A stretch of DNA of 37,433 bases from Deltaproteobacteria bacterium (GTDB lineage Bacteria; Myxococcota_A; UBA9160; UBA4427), in assembly GCA_019310385.1 (NCBI GenBank), contig JAFDEK010000031.1, forward strand, positions 1 through 37,433. Direction: 5' to 3'. The notes under the pieces were generated by a model, which saw nothing but the letters and a program-made list of their open reading frames with translations, did not search any database and was not told where the DNA came from. The position numbers and the translations under genes were made by a program. Below, in pieces: positions 1 through 7,764 of this stretch; the first letter of the stretch is position 1; every line of letters starts with the position of its first letter.

Positions 1-5
1 ATTTC

Positions 6-41
6 GTACATTTTATGTACATAACAGTACGCTAAACGTAC
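6..41. promoter_or_regulatory. Four helically phased GTAC motifs (putative operator)
   Basis: Four GTAC tetramers start at 6, 17, 27 and 38, so their spacings are 11, 10 and 11 bp, about one helical turn each. Two lie in the palindrome-like hexamers CGTACA and TGTACA. The segment is much more AT-rich than the rest of the window and lies just upstream of the DUF2339/DUF3999 pair. I infer an operator or cooperative protein-binding array; no regulator can be named, and the left context is outside the window. Confidence 0.45.
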
Positions 42-65
42 AAAGAAATATCACGTCGTTCTTTG
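41..65. other. Small inverted repeat upstream of the DUF2339 gene
   Basis: CAAAGAA at 41-47 and TTCTTTG at 59-65 are perfect 7-bp inverted arms around an 11-base loop. It directly follows the GTAC array and could be part of the same control region or a leader hairpin. The arms are short, so chance is possible. Confidence 0.25.
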
Positions 66-169
66 CGGTAAGGCTCTAAGTCATGGATTCCGAAGAGTTT
101 TTCATGGGTCTGGTCACTGGTCCGCGTCTTGCTCTAGAAGACCCTCGGAAACCAACAGGGAGCAGCGCC

Positions 170-3019
170 ATGCCGGGTCACAGCAGACGAGCCAACAACG
201 CAGAGACGGGCGGCTCTGGCCTCGCCATCATCCTCGGCCTTCTCGGCTTCGTGATCGGAAGCGGACTTGCCCGGGATGCGGGGTGGGGAGCGATCTCAGG
301 ACTCTGCATCGGGCTCCTCTTGGCGGCATGGCGCACCCTCTCCCAGCGGGCCGCTCGCTTCGCCGCCGCCCTGGAGGAAGCCGAGCTTCGCCTGGCCGAT
401 CTCGAGCGGCGCTTCGACGTCGGCGCGGTGCCGGCCGCCGAAGCGGCCTCGACCGAAGCCCCAAGCGGAGCGACTCCCTCTCCGACCCCCTCTTCGACCG
501 CCTCTCCAACTCCGTCTCCGACCCCGCCCCGGGACCCGCGCCCGAAGAGCACCCAGCCCCGCCGGCCCGTGCGCCGGCGCGCGCCCCGCGAGCCGGGCCC
601 CGTGGCTCGCGCGGCCGTCTTCGCGCGGGAGCTCCTCTTCGGCGGCAACACCGTCGTGCGTGTGGGGGTCGGGGTCCTGCTGGTCGGCGTAGCCCTGCTC
701 GCCAAGTGGGCGGCCGACCACGCCCTCTTCCCCGTCGAGCTACGCCTCGCGGCCGCCTCTGCCATCGGCGTTGCGCTCACTGCGGTGGGCTTCCGCCTGC
801 GGGACGCGCGTCCCGGCTTCGCCACGACGCTGCAGGGTGGCGGCGTGGCGGCGCTCTACCTGGTGGTCTTTGCGGCCTTCCGCAGCTTCGACCTCGTGCC
901 GGCCGGGATGGCCTTCGCGCTCTTCGGCGTGATCGCCGCCGCCTGCGGCACCCTCGCCGTGGCCCAGCGCTCCCAGCCCCTGATCTTCATCGGAAGCCTT
1001 GGCGGCTTCCTCGCGCCGCTGCTCTCTTCGACGGGTGCTGACAACCACGTCGTGCTCTTCAGCTACTACCTGGTTCTCAACATCGCCATCGCCGCGGTGG
1101 CGTGGTTTCGCTCCTGGCGGCCCCTCAACCTGCTCGCCTTCGTGTGCACCTACGGCGTGGCCACGGTCTGGGGCGTGCTGCGCTACCGGCCCGAGAACTT
1201 CGCCACCACCGAGCCCTTCCTGCTTGCCTTCATGCTCCTCTTCACCGCCGAGGCACTCTTCTTCGCGTGGCGACGAGAGCCGAAGCTGCGCGGTCTCGTG
1301 GACGGGACCCTGGTGTTCGGAACACCCCTGGTGACCCTGCTCGCCCAGGCGCGCCTCGTCGCGGACATGGAGCTCGGCATGGCGTGGTCGGCGGCCGGCT
1401 TCGGCCTCTTCTATGCCGGCATCGCGACCTGGCTGTGGAAGACGGCGCCGGAGACCCTGCGGCGACTCAGCGAGGCCTGCGTCGCCCTGGCGCTGGGCTT
1501 CGGCACAATGGCGATCCCGTTCGCATTTCAGGATGGCCTCAGCACCGCGATCGCCTGGTCGCTGGAAGGCGCCGGGGTCTACTGGGTGGGCGCACGCCAG
1601 GGACGCCGCCTGGGCCGCGTCTCGGGCATCGGGCTGCAAGGTCTTGCCGCCCTGGCGCTGGCGTTGAGCGGAGGCCTCGACCACGCGCCGGGCAGTCTGG
1701 CGATCGTGAACAACCACTTCCTCCCCTGTCTCGCCCTGGCCGGCGCGGGGCTCTTCATCGCACGGGAGGCCTGGGCGCTGCGCTCGGTCCTGGGCGAGCA
1801 CGCGGCCCGGATCAGCCAGCTGCTCGGTGTGTGGGGGCTCTTCTGGTGGGCCATCGGAATCGGGGGAGAGATCGACCGCTTCGTCGCCTCCCCCTACCAG
1901 GCGGCCTCGCTGGTGACTCTGATCGGCGTCAGCGCTCTGGCACTCGAGCGCAGCGCAGCGCTGCTCGCCTGGAAGCCCGGCCGGCTACTCGCCCTCGCCG
2001 CCCTGCCCGCGGCCCTGCTCGCGATCCCGGCGGCCCTGGACGACCAGCCCCACCTCTTCGCCCACGGTGGCGCGCTGGCATGGCCCTTCTGCGTCGCGGC
2101 GATCTACCTCGTCGTGCGGCGTGTCGAGGGCGAAGGCCCGGCATGGCTTCGCCTGGTTCACGGGCCAGCCCTGTGGCTCGTCGCGCTGGTGACCGCCATC
2201 GGCCTCCAGGGCTTTGCGGCCCATGGCATGCGGCTCGACGGCGACTGGCCCCTCGCAGCCTACGGCCTGGGTCTCGCGCTCGCCGTCATGGCGGCGCTCC
2301 TGCTCTGCGACCGCGAGGGGAGTCTGATGGACCGACACAGGGATGTCATCCTCGCCTGGGGACTCGGCCCGCTGATCGCGCTGCTGCTGCTGTGGTTCCA
2401 GCTCGCCAACTTTGCGGGCAGCGGCGACGCCCGGCCGCTCCCCTACCTGCCGATCTTGAATCCACTGGACCTGTCCCTGCTGATCGCCACCCTGGCCACC
2501 CTGAGCTGGTGGGCGGCCGCGGGCCACCTGCACCGCGCCCTCCAGCGAGGAGAGGCTCACAAGCTCGCCGTCGGGGTGCTCTGCGCCATGGGCTTCGTCT
2601 TTCTCAACGGCATCCTCGCCCGCAGCGTCCACCAATGGGCCGGCGTCCCCATGCGCGCGGATGCGCTCTGGGATTCGGCGCCGCTCCAGGTCTCCCTCTC
2701 CATCGCGTGGACCCTGCTCGCGTTGGCGGGCATGACGATCTCGACGCGCCATGGCTGGCGCGCCGCCTGGCTCGGCTCCGCAGCGCTGATCGGCGTCGTA
2801 GTGGTGAAGCTCTTCACCGTCGATCTCTCGCAGCTCGGCACGCCGGCCAAGATCGGGACCTTCCTGATCGTGGGCGTCCTGCTGCTGGTGGTCGGCTTCG
2901 TGTCGCCGGTTCCGCCCGAGGCGGGGCCACCGGAGGGCGCAGGGGACGACCGACTGCCCGAAGAGCCCGCCCACGGCGCCGAGACGAGCGAGCTCGAGCC
3001 ACAAGCGGGGACCGGATGA
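170..3019 (+). CDS. DUF2339 polytopic membrane protein
   Basis: This is a very large integral membrane protein (949 aa from this start) of the DUF2339 family, whose function is unknown. An N-terminal membrane segment (about residues 18-40) is followed by a short charged heptad-like stretch and a low-complexity Pro/Ser/Thr linker near residues 105-145. Some twenty or more hydrophobic helices then run almost to the end, before an acidic, proline-rich tail. I chose the ATG at 170 because AGGGAG at 157-162 lies 7 bases upstream and the next residues lead straight into the first helix. An in-frame ATG at 83 would add 29 unremarkable residues and has no clear ribosome site. The stop overlaps the start of the DUF3999 gene (ATGA), indicating translational coupling; the two families are commonly adjacent. 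Confidence 0.88.
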   Translation: MPGHSRRANNAETGGSGLAIILGLLGFVIGSGLARDAGWGAISGLCIGLLLAAWRTLSQRAARFAAALEEAELRLADLERRFDVGAVPAAEAASTEAPSGATPSPTPSSTASPTPSPTPPRDPRPKSTQPRRPVRRRAPREPGPVARAAVFARELLFGGNTVVRVGVGVLLVGVALLAKWAADHALFPVELRLAAASAIGVALTAVGFRLRDARPGFATTLQGGGVAALYLVVFAAFRSFDLVPAGMAFALFGVIAAACGTLAVAQRSQPLIFIGSLGGFLAPLLSSTGADNHVVLFSYYLVLNIAIAAVAWFRSWRPLNLLAFVCTYGVATVWGVLRYRPENFATTEPFLLAFMLLFTAEALFFAWRREPKLRGLVDGTLVFGTPLVTLLAQARLVADMELGMAWSAAGFGLFYAGIATWLWKTAPETLRRLSEACVALALGFGTMAIPFAFQDGLSTAIAWSLEGAGVYWVGARQGRRLGRVSGIGLQGLAALALALSGGLDHAPGSLAIVNNHFLPCLALAGAGLFIAREAWALRSVLGEHAARISQLLGVWGLFWWAIGIGGEIDRFVASPYQAASLVTLIGVSALALERSAALLAWKPGRLLALAALPAALLAIPAALDDQPHLFAHGGALAWPFCVAAIYLVVRRVEGEGPAWLRLVHGPALWLVALVTAIGLQGFAAHGMRLDGDWPLAAYGLGLALAVMAALLLCDREGSLMDRHRDVILAWGLGPLIALLLLWFQLANFAGSGDARPLPYLPILNPLDLSLLIATLATLSWWAAAGHLHRALQRGEAHKLAVGVLCAMGFVFLNGILARSVHQWAGVPMRADALWDSAPLQVSLSIAWTLLALAGMTISTRHGWRAAWLGSAALIGVVVVKLFTVDLSQLGTPAKIGTFLIVGVLLLVVGFVSPVPPEAGPPEGAGDDRLPEEPAHGAETSELEPQAGTG

Positions 3020-4518
3020 TGACCGTGAAGCGACATCTCCTCCCGCAGCTTCCGGGCCTGCTCGCCGCGACCCTCGCGTGGCTCACCATTGCGGGCCCCA
3101 GCCTGGCCAACGCGGCCCGAGACGCCGAGCGCGAGCCGAGCCTCGCGCCCCGGGACTTCGCCCACGGCCGCAGCATCGAAGCGAAGAAGCCCGGAGCGCT
3201 CCAGACCCTGCTGATCCCCATGGCGGTCTATACGGGATCGGTCGAGCCCCGCCTGGCAGACCTGCGGGTCTTCGATGCCGGTGGCGAGGCGGTCCCCCAC
3301 ACGATCCGCGGCCTCGCAGCCCAGGAGCCCCGGGAAGATCTCAGCGAGCCCCTGGCCCTCTTCACCCTGCCCTACGGCACGGCCAGGGCCGGCGACGGAG
3401 CCGTGCAGCAGAGCGTCGAGGGCTTCTGGCGACGCGACGGATCGCTGCGCATCGACGCGAAGATCGACGAGAAGGAGGCCACCCTTCGCCTCGAGTCGGG
3501 CGCGGCCGCCGAGCCGCTGGGGGGCCGGGCCGCCGGATACCTCCTCGACACCGGCGAGTCCACACGCGCCATGCTGGGGCTCCAGCTCGAGCTCGCCGCC
3601 GGCGACGAGCCCTTCGTCACGTCGCTACGCGTGCGCGGCAGTGACGACCTGGTTCACTACGACGAGCTGACTCCGCGCGCCACCATCGCGCGCCTCGAGC
3701 AAGGGGAGCACCGCGTCGAGATCAGCCGCATCCACTTCGCGCGCAGCCGCCACCGCTATCTGGAGATCACCTGGCCCCAAGGCGAGCTACCCCTCGAGCT
3801 GGTCTCCGCACGGGCTCGGCTCGCGCCCCGGGCCCCGACACCGCGGCGCTTCCACGCCAGGGTGAAGGGCAGCGAGGTGAAAGACACCAAGGCAAGGGGC
3901 GCGGCCGCGAACGACGAGCCCCAGGTCTTTCTCTACGACCTGGGCGGAACAGCGCCGGTCGACCGGATGCAGGTGGAGCTCACTCGCCCCGACAACGCGG
4001 TCGCAGCTTCACTCTATTCCGCGGCCGGGCCGGAGGGGCCGTGGCACCGGCTCTTCCACGGCCTGATCTTCGACATCGAGCACGCGGGCACGCGCCACCG
4101 AAACGACACCATTGCGACGGGCGCCTTACGCCAGCGCTACTACCGGCTCGAGGTTTCGACCCGGGGCGGGGGGGTGGGCGGCCGGGCTCCCACCCTCGAC
4201 CTGGCCTGGCGCCCGGAGCAGCTCATCTTCGTGGCACGCGGACCAGCACCCTTTGGCCTGAGCTACGGCCGCGCCGGAGTCGAGCGCTCGGACTTCGACT
4301 TCTCGGACCTGCTCGCCATCACCCAGCACTCCGGTCGCGAGCTGCCCGTCGAGAGCGCGATCCTCGGAAGAGAGCGTGCCGTTGCAGATCCCTCGGTGCT
4401 CGACCCGCCCGCCCTTCCCCTCGAGCCGCGCACCATCGCGCTGTGGCTCGCGCTGATCCTCGCGGTCGCCCTCGTCGCCGGCATGTCGCTGCGGGTCCTA
4501 CGCCAGATGAGCGGCTGA
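3016..4518 (+). CDS. DUF3999 family envelope protein
   Basis: This is a 500-aa exported protein matching DUF3999. A signal peptide covers about residues 1-32 (hydrophobic core followed by SLANA). A long, mostly beta-type extracytoplasmic region follows, and a single C-terminal membrane helix near residues 473-495 ends in a short basic tail. The start ATG overlaps the TGA of the DUF2339 gene; a second ATG immediately follows at 3019, so the first residue is ambiguous. DUF3999 and DUF2339 proteins usually travel together, so I infer one membrane complex with the beta domain in the periplasm. The biochemical role is unknown. A glycine-rich turn (GGGVGG) is encoded by a G-rich tract at 4163-4186. 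Confidence 0.85.
   Translation: MMTVKRHLLPQLPGLLAATLAWLTIAGPSLANAARDAEREPSLAPRDFAHGRSIEAKKPGALQTLLIPMAVYTGSVEPRLADLRVFDAGGEAVPHTIRGLAAQEPREDLSEPLALFTLPYGTARAGDGAVQQSVEGFWRRDGSLRIDAKIDEKEATLRLESGAAAEPLGGRAAGYLLDTGESTRAMLGLQLELAAGDEPFVTSLRVRGSDDLVHYDELTPRATIARLEQGEHRVEISRIHFARSRHRYLEITWPQGELPLELVSARARLAPRAPTPRRFHARVKGSEVKDTKARGAAANDEPQVFLYDLGGTAPVDRMQVELTRPDNAVAASLYSAAGPEGPWHRLFHGLIFDIEHAGTRHRNDTIATGALRQRYYRLEVSTRGGGVGGRAPTLDLAWRPEQLIFVARGPAPFGLSYGRAGVERSDFDFSDLLAITQHSGRELPVESAILGRERAVADPSVLDPPALPLEPRTIALWLALILAVALVAGMSLRVLRQMSG
4163..4186 (+). other. G-quadruplex-type G tract inside the DUF3999 gene
   Basis: Four runs of at least three G (lengths 4, 7, 3 and 3) are separated by loops of 1, 1 and 5 bases on the coding strand. 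This satisfies the standard intramolecular G-quadruplex pattern. It lies in coding sequence, so it may simply reflect glycine codons in a G-rich genome. Confidence 0.4.
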
Positions 4519-4545
4519 GGACCCCCAGGAAGGCTCGCCCCCGCT

Positions 4546-4559
4546 CGCTGAGCTCAGCG
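4546..4559. terminator. 14-bp perfect palindrome between convergent genes
   Basis: CGCTGAGCTCAGCG is a perfect palindrome in the 35-bp gap between the DUF3999 gene and the cytochrome gene, and it contains the cytochrome stop codon. It could form a short stem in transcripts from either side. No U tract follows, so terminator function is weakly supported. Confidence 0.3.
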
Positions 4560-5321
4560 GCGGAACTTGTCGTGGCACGCGATGCAGCCCTTGCTCCACA
4601 TGTCCAGGGAGGCGTCGAGCACGTCGACCAGCTTCTCCTGCTTCGCGGCCTCCTGGATCCGCTCCGCGCTCAAGGTGACCTCGCGCAGGAATCCACGGAA
4701 GACCCGGCGCTGCTTGGAGCCGCCGAGGCCGAAGGCGCTCTCGAGCATCTCGTCCGAGGAGATGACGCCGGTGAGGGTGCCGAGCTCCCGAGCGCGGGTC
4801 TCGATCAGGTTGAAGTCGTTGACCGCGAGGCCCCGATTCATGTCGCGCCACGACGCGAGAAACTGGGTCATGACGTGGACCGAGGGACGCAGCAGACGGG
4901 CAGGGTCGCGAAAGGTTGCATGGCAGCCCAGGCAGGCGTTGCCGAAGAGCTGGTGGGTGGCCCGCTGCACCTCCTGAGGGTCCTTCTTCTCGGCGGCGAC
5001 GAGCACCAACATGGCGGCGTCGCGCTGGGCCTGGAGAAAGGCGTCCCACTGGGCGTCCCGGGCCGGGTCGATCCCCACGCTCTCGAGATCGATCTCCTTC
5101 ATGGCGTTCGCCCGGGACATGAGCTCGAGGGCGACCTGGGCCACCTGGTCGTACTGCTCGAGGGCCACCGCCTCACCGATGCGATTGACCGAGCTGAGGT
5201 TGTCGAGCATGGGCGGAACGAGGGGTCGGAGCTCGGAGCCTGCGAGGCCCGGCACAAGGGCGAGCGACGCGACGAGCACGAAGATCCGGGACATGTAGAG
5301 CGAACGATGAAGCTGTGTCAT
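4554..5321 (-). CDS. Exported two-haem c'-like cytochrome
   Basis: This is a 255-aa periplasmic c-type cytochrome. It has an N-terminal signal peptide (hydrophobic residues 12-28; a second Met at residue 10 is an alternative start). Two haem-attachment motifs are visible: CLGCH at 130-134 and CIACH at 246-250, ten residues from the end. The rest is predicted helical. A CXXCH close to the C-terminus of a helical bundle is the cytochrome c' layout, and here it occurs twice, as if two c'-like halves were joined. I infer electron transfer or gas/redox binding in the periplasm; the partner is unknown. No Shine-Dalgarno precedes the ATG, but a TAGAAT hexamer ends 7 bases upstream, suggesting a leaderless transcript. 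Confidence 0.85.
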   Translation of the reverse strand: MTQLHRSLYMSRIFVLVASLALVPGLAGSELRPLVPPMLDNLSSVNRIGEAVALEQYDQVAQVALELMSRANAMKEIDLESVGIDPARDAQWDAFLQAQRDAAMLVLVAAEKKDPQEVQRATHQLFGNACLGCHATFRDPARLLRPSVHVMTQFLASWRDMNRGLAVNDFNLIETRARELGTLTGVISSDEMLESAFGLGGSKQRRVFRGFLREVTLSAERIQEAAKQEKLVDVLDASLDMWSKGCIACHDKFRR

Positions 5322-5328
5322 GCAGCGG

Positions 5329-5334
5329 ATTCTA
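5329..5334 (-). promoter_or_regulatory. -10-like hexamer (TAGAAT) before the cytochrome gene
   Basis: On the minus strand TAGAAT (5 of 6 matches to TATAAT) lies 7 bases before the ATG at 5321. Transcription would then start at or very near the start codon. No convincing -35 is visible 17 bp upstream. Confidence 0.4.
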
Positions 5335-5351
5335 CCGGGCCGGCGAGGAAG

Positions 5352-5442
5352 GGGGGACCTTCTTTGCGTTGTGACGCCTCGTCACATCGGAACTCATTAC
5401 ATCGGAACTCATCACATCGGAACAACGGAAAGAACGTCCCCC
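5352..5442. repeat. GGGGGAC-armed imperfect inverted repeat element
   Basis: A 21-bp left arm (5352-5372) and right arm (5422-5442) are inverted copies with two mismatches, and both arms begin with GGGGGAC. The 49-bp interior holds a small hairpin (GTGAC/GTCAC, 5371-5385) and most of a 15-bp triplicated repeat. The right arm forms the last codons of the SprT-like gene. The arm head resembles that of the inverted repeat at 21306-21361, so I infer two members of a REP/MITE-like family. No transposase is nearby. Confidence 0.6.
5384..5428. repeat. Three 15-bp tandem repeats
   Basis: Three consecutive 15-base units begin at 5384, 5399 and 5414 with the core ACATCGGAAC. The first two differ by a single base and the third is diverged at its end. 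The array spans the stop codon (5412-5414) of the SprT-like gene and lies inside the inverted-repeat element. Confidence 0.8.
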
Positions 5443-6083
5443 ACAGTCAGCTCCACCATCACGAGCTCGCCCGCGAGCCCGGCTTCACGACAGGCGCGGC
5501 AGCGCCACTGGGGCATGCGCCGGCGCGCGATGCGACGGGCGCCGCACAGGGGGCAGGAGTGATCCCAACGAAGCCCGGCGGCCGTGCGCGCGCGCGCCGC
5601 GGCGGGGAGCTGCGCCTCGGGAATCCGGGCCCGGGGAGCGAAGCCCGCCCGGCGCATCAGGGCCTTCCATTCGCGGCCGTGGGGACGCAGCGCCGCCCCC
5701 GCCGAAGCGCCCGTGCGCTCTACACCCGTGCGGCGGCCGCTCAGCCTCCCCAGCAGACCAGCCACCAGCGCGGACCGCTTCTTCGCGCCTTCGGCCGGCC
5801 CCGCGTAGAGCTCGTATGCCGCCACGTGGGCGAGCTCGTGGCAGAGCACCTCGGGCAGCAGCTCCGGCGCCTCCTCGCGCAGCCAGCGCGCGATTCGGAT
5901 CTCTCCCTTCGCGGGCTCGCAACGGCCGAGAGAGCGGGTGAGGCGACCACTCACCTCGATGCGGACCCGCGCCCCGAGATCGGGAAGGCCCCAGCACGTA
6001 CTCCAGCACAGGAGCTCTTCGCGGTGCAGATCAGCAAGGGTGGATGCTGCAACGGCGGGTGATGCGAGAGCCGAGGACGCCAT
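5412..6083 (-). CDS. SprT-like zinc metalloprotein
   Basis: This 223-aa protein has an HELAH motif at residues 82-86 (the HExxH zinc-binding and catalytic signature of SprT/Wss1-type metallopeptidases). A C-terminal zinc ribbon follows with CPLCG and CRAC pairs between about residues 178 and 202, as in SprT-like proteins. Members are cytoplasmic or DNA-associated; eukaryotic Spartan cleaves DNA-protein crosslinks, but a substrate here is only inferred. The final residues (VGDVLSVVPM) are encoded inside the inverted-repeat element at 5352-5442, so the C-terminus has probably been rewritten by its insertion. No Shine-Dalgarno is present; a TACATT hexamer lies 6 bases before the ATG. Confidence 0.8.
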   Translation of the reverse strand: MASSALASPAVAASTLADLHREELLCWSTCWGLPDLGARVRIEVSGRLTRSLGRCEPAKGEIRIARWLREEAPELLPEVLCHELAHVAAYELYAGPAEGAKKRSALVAGLLGRLSGRRTGVERTGASAGAALRPHGREWKALMRRAGFAPRARIPEAQLPAAARARTAAGLRWDHSCPLCGARRIARRRMPQWRCRACREAGLAGELVMVELTVGDVLSVVPM

Positions 6084-6089
6084 GGCGGC

Positions 6090-6095
6090 AATGTA
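6090..6095 (-). promoter_or_regulatory. -10-like hexamer (TACATT) before the SprT-like gene
   Basis: On the minus strand TGATACATT ends 6 bases before the ATG at 6083, giving a TG-type extended -10 with four of six matches. The distance predicts a leaderless mRNA. No -35 was assigned. Confidence 0.35.
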
Positions 6096-6274
6096 TCACG
6101 CGCCACCCGCGCGGGTCAGCGTCGCGGCAAGAGGTGTCGGTGCGGCGGCATCCAGTGCCGAATCCTCATCGAACGGGGGACTTTCCGCCCACGGCACGCC
6201 CTCGAGTTCCATGCCATCATGCCGATAAGCACTCCATCGGGACGAGGTACCGAAGCGAGAGGAGTACACGAAAC

Positions 6275-7039
6275 ATGGAAGCTGGAACGGACGCGATCTA
6301 TCGGCCACCGGAGAGCGATCTGGGGCGCCCTGCCGAGGGTGGAGGGAACTTCGGCTCGCTGGAGAAGGGGCTCGGCGGCGACTTCGAGTTCTCCATCTCG
6401 GAGATCCTGAGCGAGGCCTGGGAGCTTACCAGCGGCTCGAAGGGCGCCATCATCGGCGGCTTCGCGATCTACATGGCGATCTCCGCGGTGGCCAACCTGG
6501 CAAGCGTCGCGGTGACGGGGATCGATCCCGAGGCCAATGTGGGCTCGAGCCGGGAGATCCTCGGCGTCGCCATCGAGACCCTGGGCTTCGTGCTCATCTA
6601 TCCGCTCCTCGCCGGGATCATGCTCTACTCGATCAAGCGCGCTGCGGGCGACCCCGCCGCCGCCTTCAGCGACAACTTCGCGTGCTACGACCGGACCTTC
6701 TCCATCATTGGCCTGCTCATCGTGCAGACCGTCCTCGTCTTGCTCGGAATGCTGCTCTTCATCATTCCGGGGATCTACCTCTCCGTCGCCTACGGCCTCG
6801 CCTTTCCGCTCCTCGTCGAGAAGAATATGGGGGTCTGGGAGGCCCTGGAAACCTCGCGCAAGGCCGTGACCCAGTGCTGGTTCCGCTTCTGGGGCCTGTG
6901 GATCGTGATGAGCGTGATCGCCCTGGGAGGAACGGTGGTCACCCTGGGCATCGGGTTGATCTGGCTCGGTCCCATGGCGATGCTCTGCTTCGGCGTCGCC
7001 TACCGCAACATCTTCGGCTACGAGGGCGCTCGAGCCTGA
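6275..7039 (+). CDS. Membrane protein with N-terminal YRPPESDL motif, first gene of the MoxR cluster
   Basis: This 254-aa integral membrane protein starts at an ATG preceded by a GAGAGGAG-type ribosome site at 6256-6264. The N-terminal soluble stretch carries YRPPESDL, a short motif seen before the membrane region of many small proteobacterial membrane proteins. Hydrophobic helices cover roughly residues 62-85, 100-128, 145-185 and 212-245. The IPGIYLSVAY segment followed by EALETSRK resembles the GPDPase-membrane/YciC-like type of polytopic proteins. No catalytic residues are visible. It opens the cluster running to 14015, and its stop overlaps the likely start of the RDD gene. I infer a membrane component of the AAA+ system; function unknown. 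Confidence 0.75.
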   Translation: MEAGTDAIYRPPESDLGRPAEGGGNFGSLEKGLGGDFEFSISEILSEAWELTSGSKGAIIGGFAIYMAISAVANLASVAVTGIDPEANVGSSREILGVAIETLGFVLIYPLLAGIMLYSIKRAAGDPAAAFSDNFACYDRTFSIIGLLIVQTVLVLLGMLLFIIPGIYLSVAYGLAFPLLVEKNMGVWEALETSRKAVTQCWFRFWGLWIVMSVIALGGTVVTLGIGLIWLGPMAMLCFGVAYRNIFGYEGARA

Positions 7040-7764
7040 CTCGGAACCCGCAACGCCAGCGCTCTGCGGAGCGCCGCATCGACACCATCTACCGCCTCGA
7101 GACGCCGGAGGCCATCGACCTCTTCATCAGCCCCGCCGGCCCGGTGTCCCGGGGCCTCGCCCTGCTGATCGACATCCTCATCCGCCAGGTCCTGGTCGCG
7201 GCTGCGGGAGCGGGACTCGCCCTGGCGGGGCAGCTGGGCATGGGGATCTTCCTGATCGTCGTCTTTCTGGGCGAGTGGTTCTACCCCGTCTTCTTCGAGG
7301 TGCTGGGGGAGGGCCAGACTCCCGGCAAGAAGTCCATGGGCCTGCGGGTGGTGAACAGCGACGGAACTCCCATCGGATGGAGCGCCTCGGTGATCCGCAA
7401 CCTGCTGCGCTTCGCCGACTTCCTGCCCTTCTTCTACGTCGCGGGACTCGTGAGCATGCTGTGTAGCACGCGCTTCCAGCGCCTGGGCGACCTGGCTGCG
7501 GGAACGCTGGTGATCAACCTGCGTGACGCCGACCCTGCGGCATCCGCGCGCGCACGCGAGGTGAGGGGAACACGGCCGGCCCGGGTGCCCCTCGACGACC
7601 GCGAGCAGCGCGCCATCCTGAGCTTCGGCGAACGCAGCGCCGAGCTCTCCTCCCAGCGCGTCGAGGAGCTCGCCGACCTGCTCGCTCCTCTGACGGGTAG
7701 CCGCGGCGCTCGGGGCAGCAGAGAGCTCTTGCGCATCGCGAACGGCATCGCGGGGCGGGAATGA
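7036..7764 (+). CDS. RDD family membrane protein with non-canonical start
   Basis: This RDD-domain membrane protein is about 230-242 aa. The domain begins with SPAGPVSRGLALLIDILI, continues through hydrophobic helices and EGQTPGKKSMGLRVV, and ends its membrane part with FQRLGDLAAGTLVI. A soluble, charged C-terminal region of about 85 residues follows. There is no ATG, GTG or TTG at a sensible place: the nearest upstream in-frame candidate, a GTG at 6898, lies deep in the preceding gene. Two possible starts are CTG at 7036, overlapping the previous TGA with GAGGG nine bases upstream, and ATC at 7078, with GGAG six bases upstream, which matches where RDD proteins usually begin. The coordinate given uses CTG. 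The stop overlaps the SpoIIM-like start (ATGA). Confidence 0.8.
   Translation: MTRNPQRQRSAERRIDTIYRLETPEAIDLFISPAGPVSRGLALLIDILIRQVLVAAAGAGLALAGQLGMGIFLIVVFLGEWFYPVFFEVLGEGQTPGKKSMGLRVVNSDGTPIGWSASVIRNLLRFADFLPFFYVAGLVSMLCSTRFQRLGDLAAGTLVINLRDADPAASARAREVRGTRPARVPLDDREQRAILSFGERSAELSSQRVEELADLLAPLTGSRGARGSRELLRIANGIAGRE

Noticed and set aside
56..72. CGTTCTTTGCGG near the left edge, resembling part of the 5352 element arm.
   Set aside because: The match is short, lacks the GGGGGAC head and has no inverted partner of that kind; too weak to call a third copy.
178..825. Arg/Pro/Ala-rich open frames on the opposite strand within the DUF2339 gene (and similar long frames throughout).
   Set aside because: They are shadows produced by high GC content: compositionally biased, with no recognisable motif, and overlapped by genes with clear domains.
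1102..3015. Upstream extension of the DUF3999 frame to an ATG at 1102.
   Set aside because: The extra 638 residues are out-of-frame shadow of the DUF2339 gene; a signal peptide begins at 3016.
6044..6274. Extension of the first MoxR-cluster gene upstream to 6044.
   Set aside because: The extra residues overlap the divergent SprT-like gene and its promoter; a good ribosome site marks 6275.
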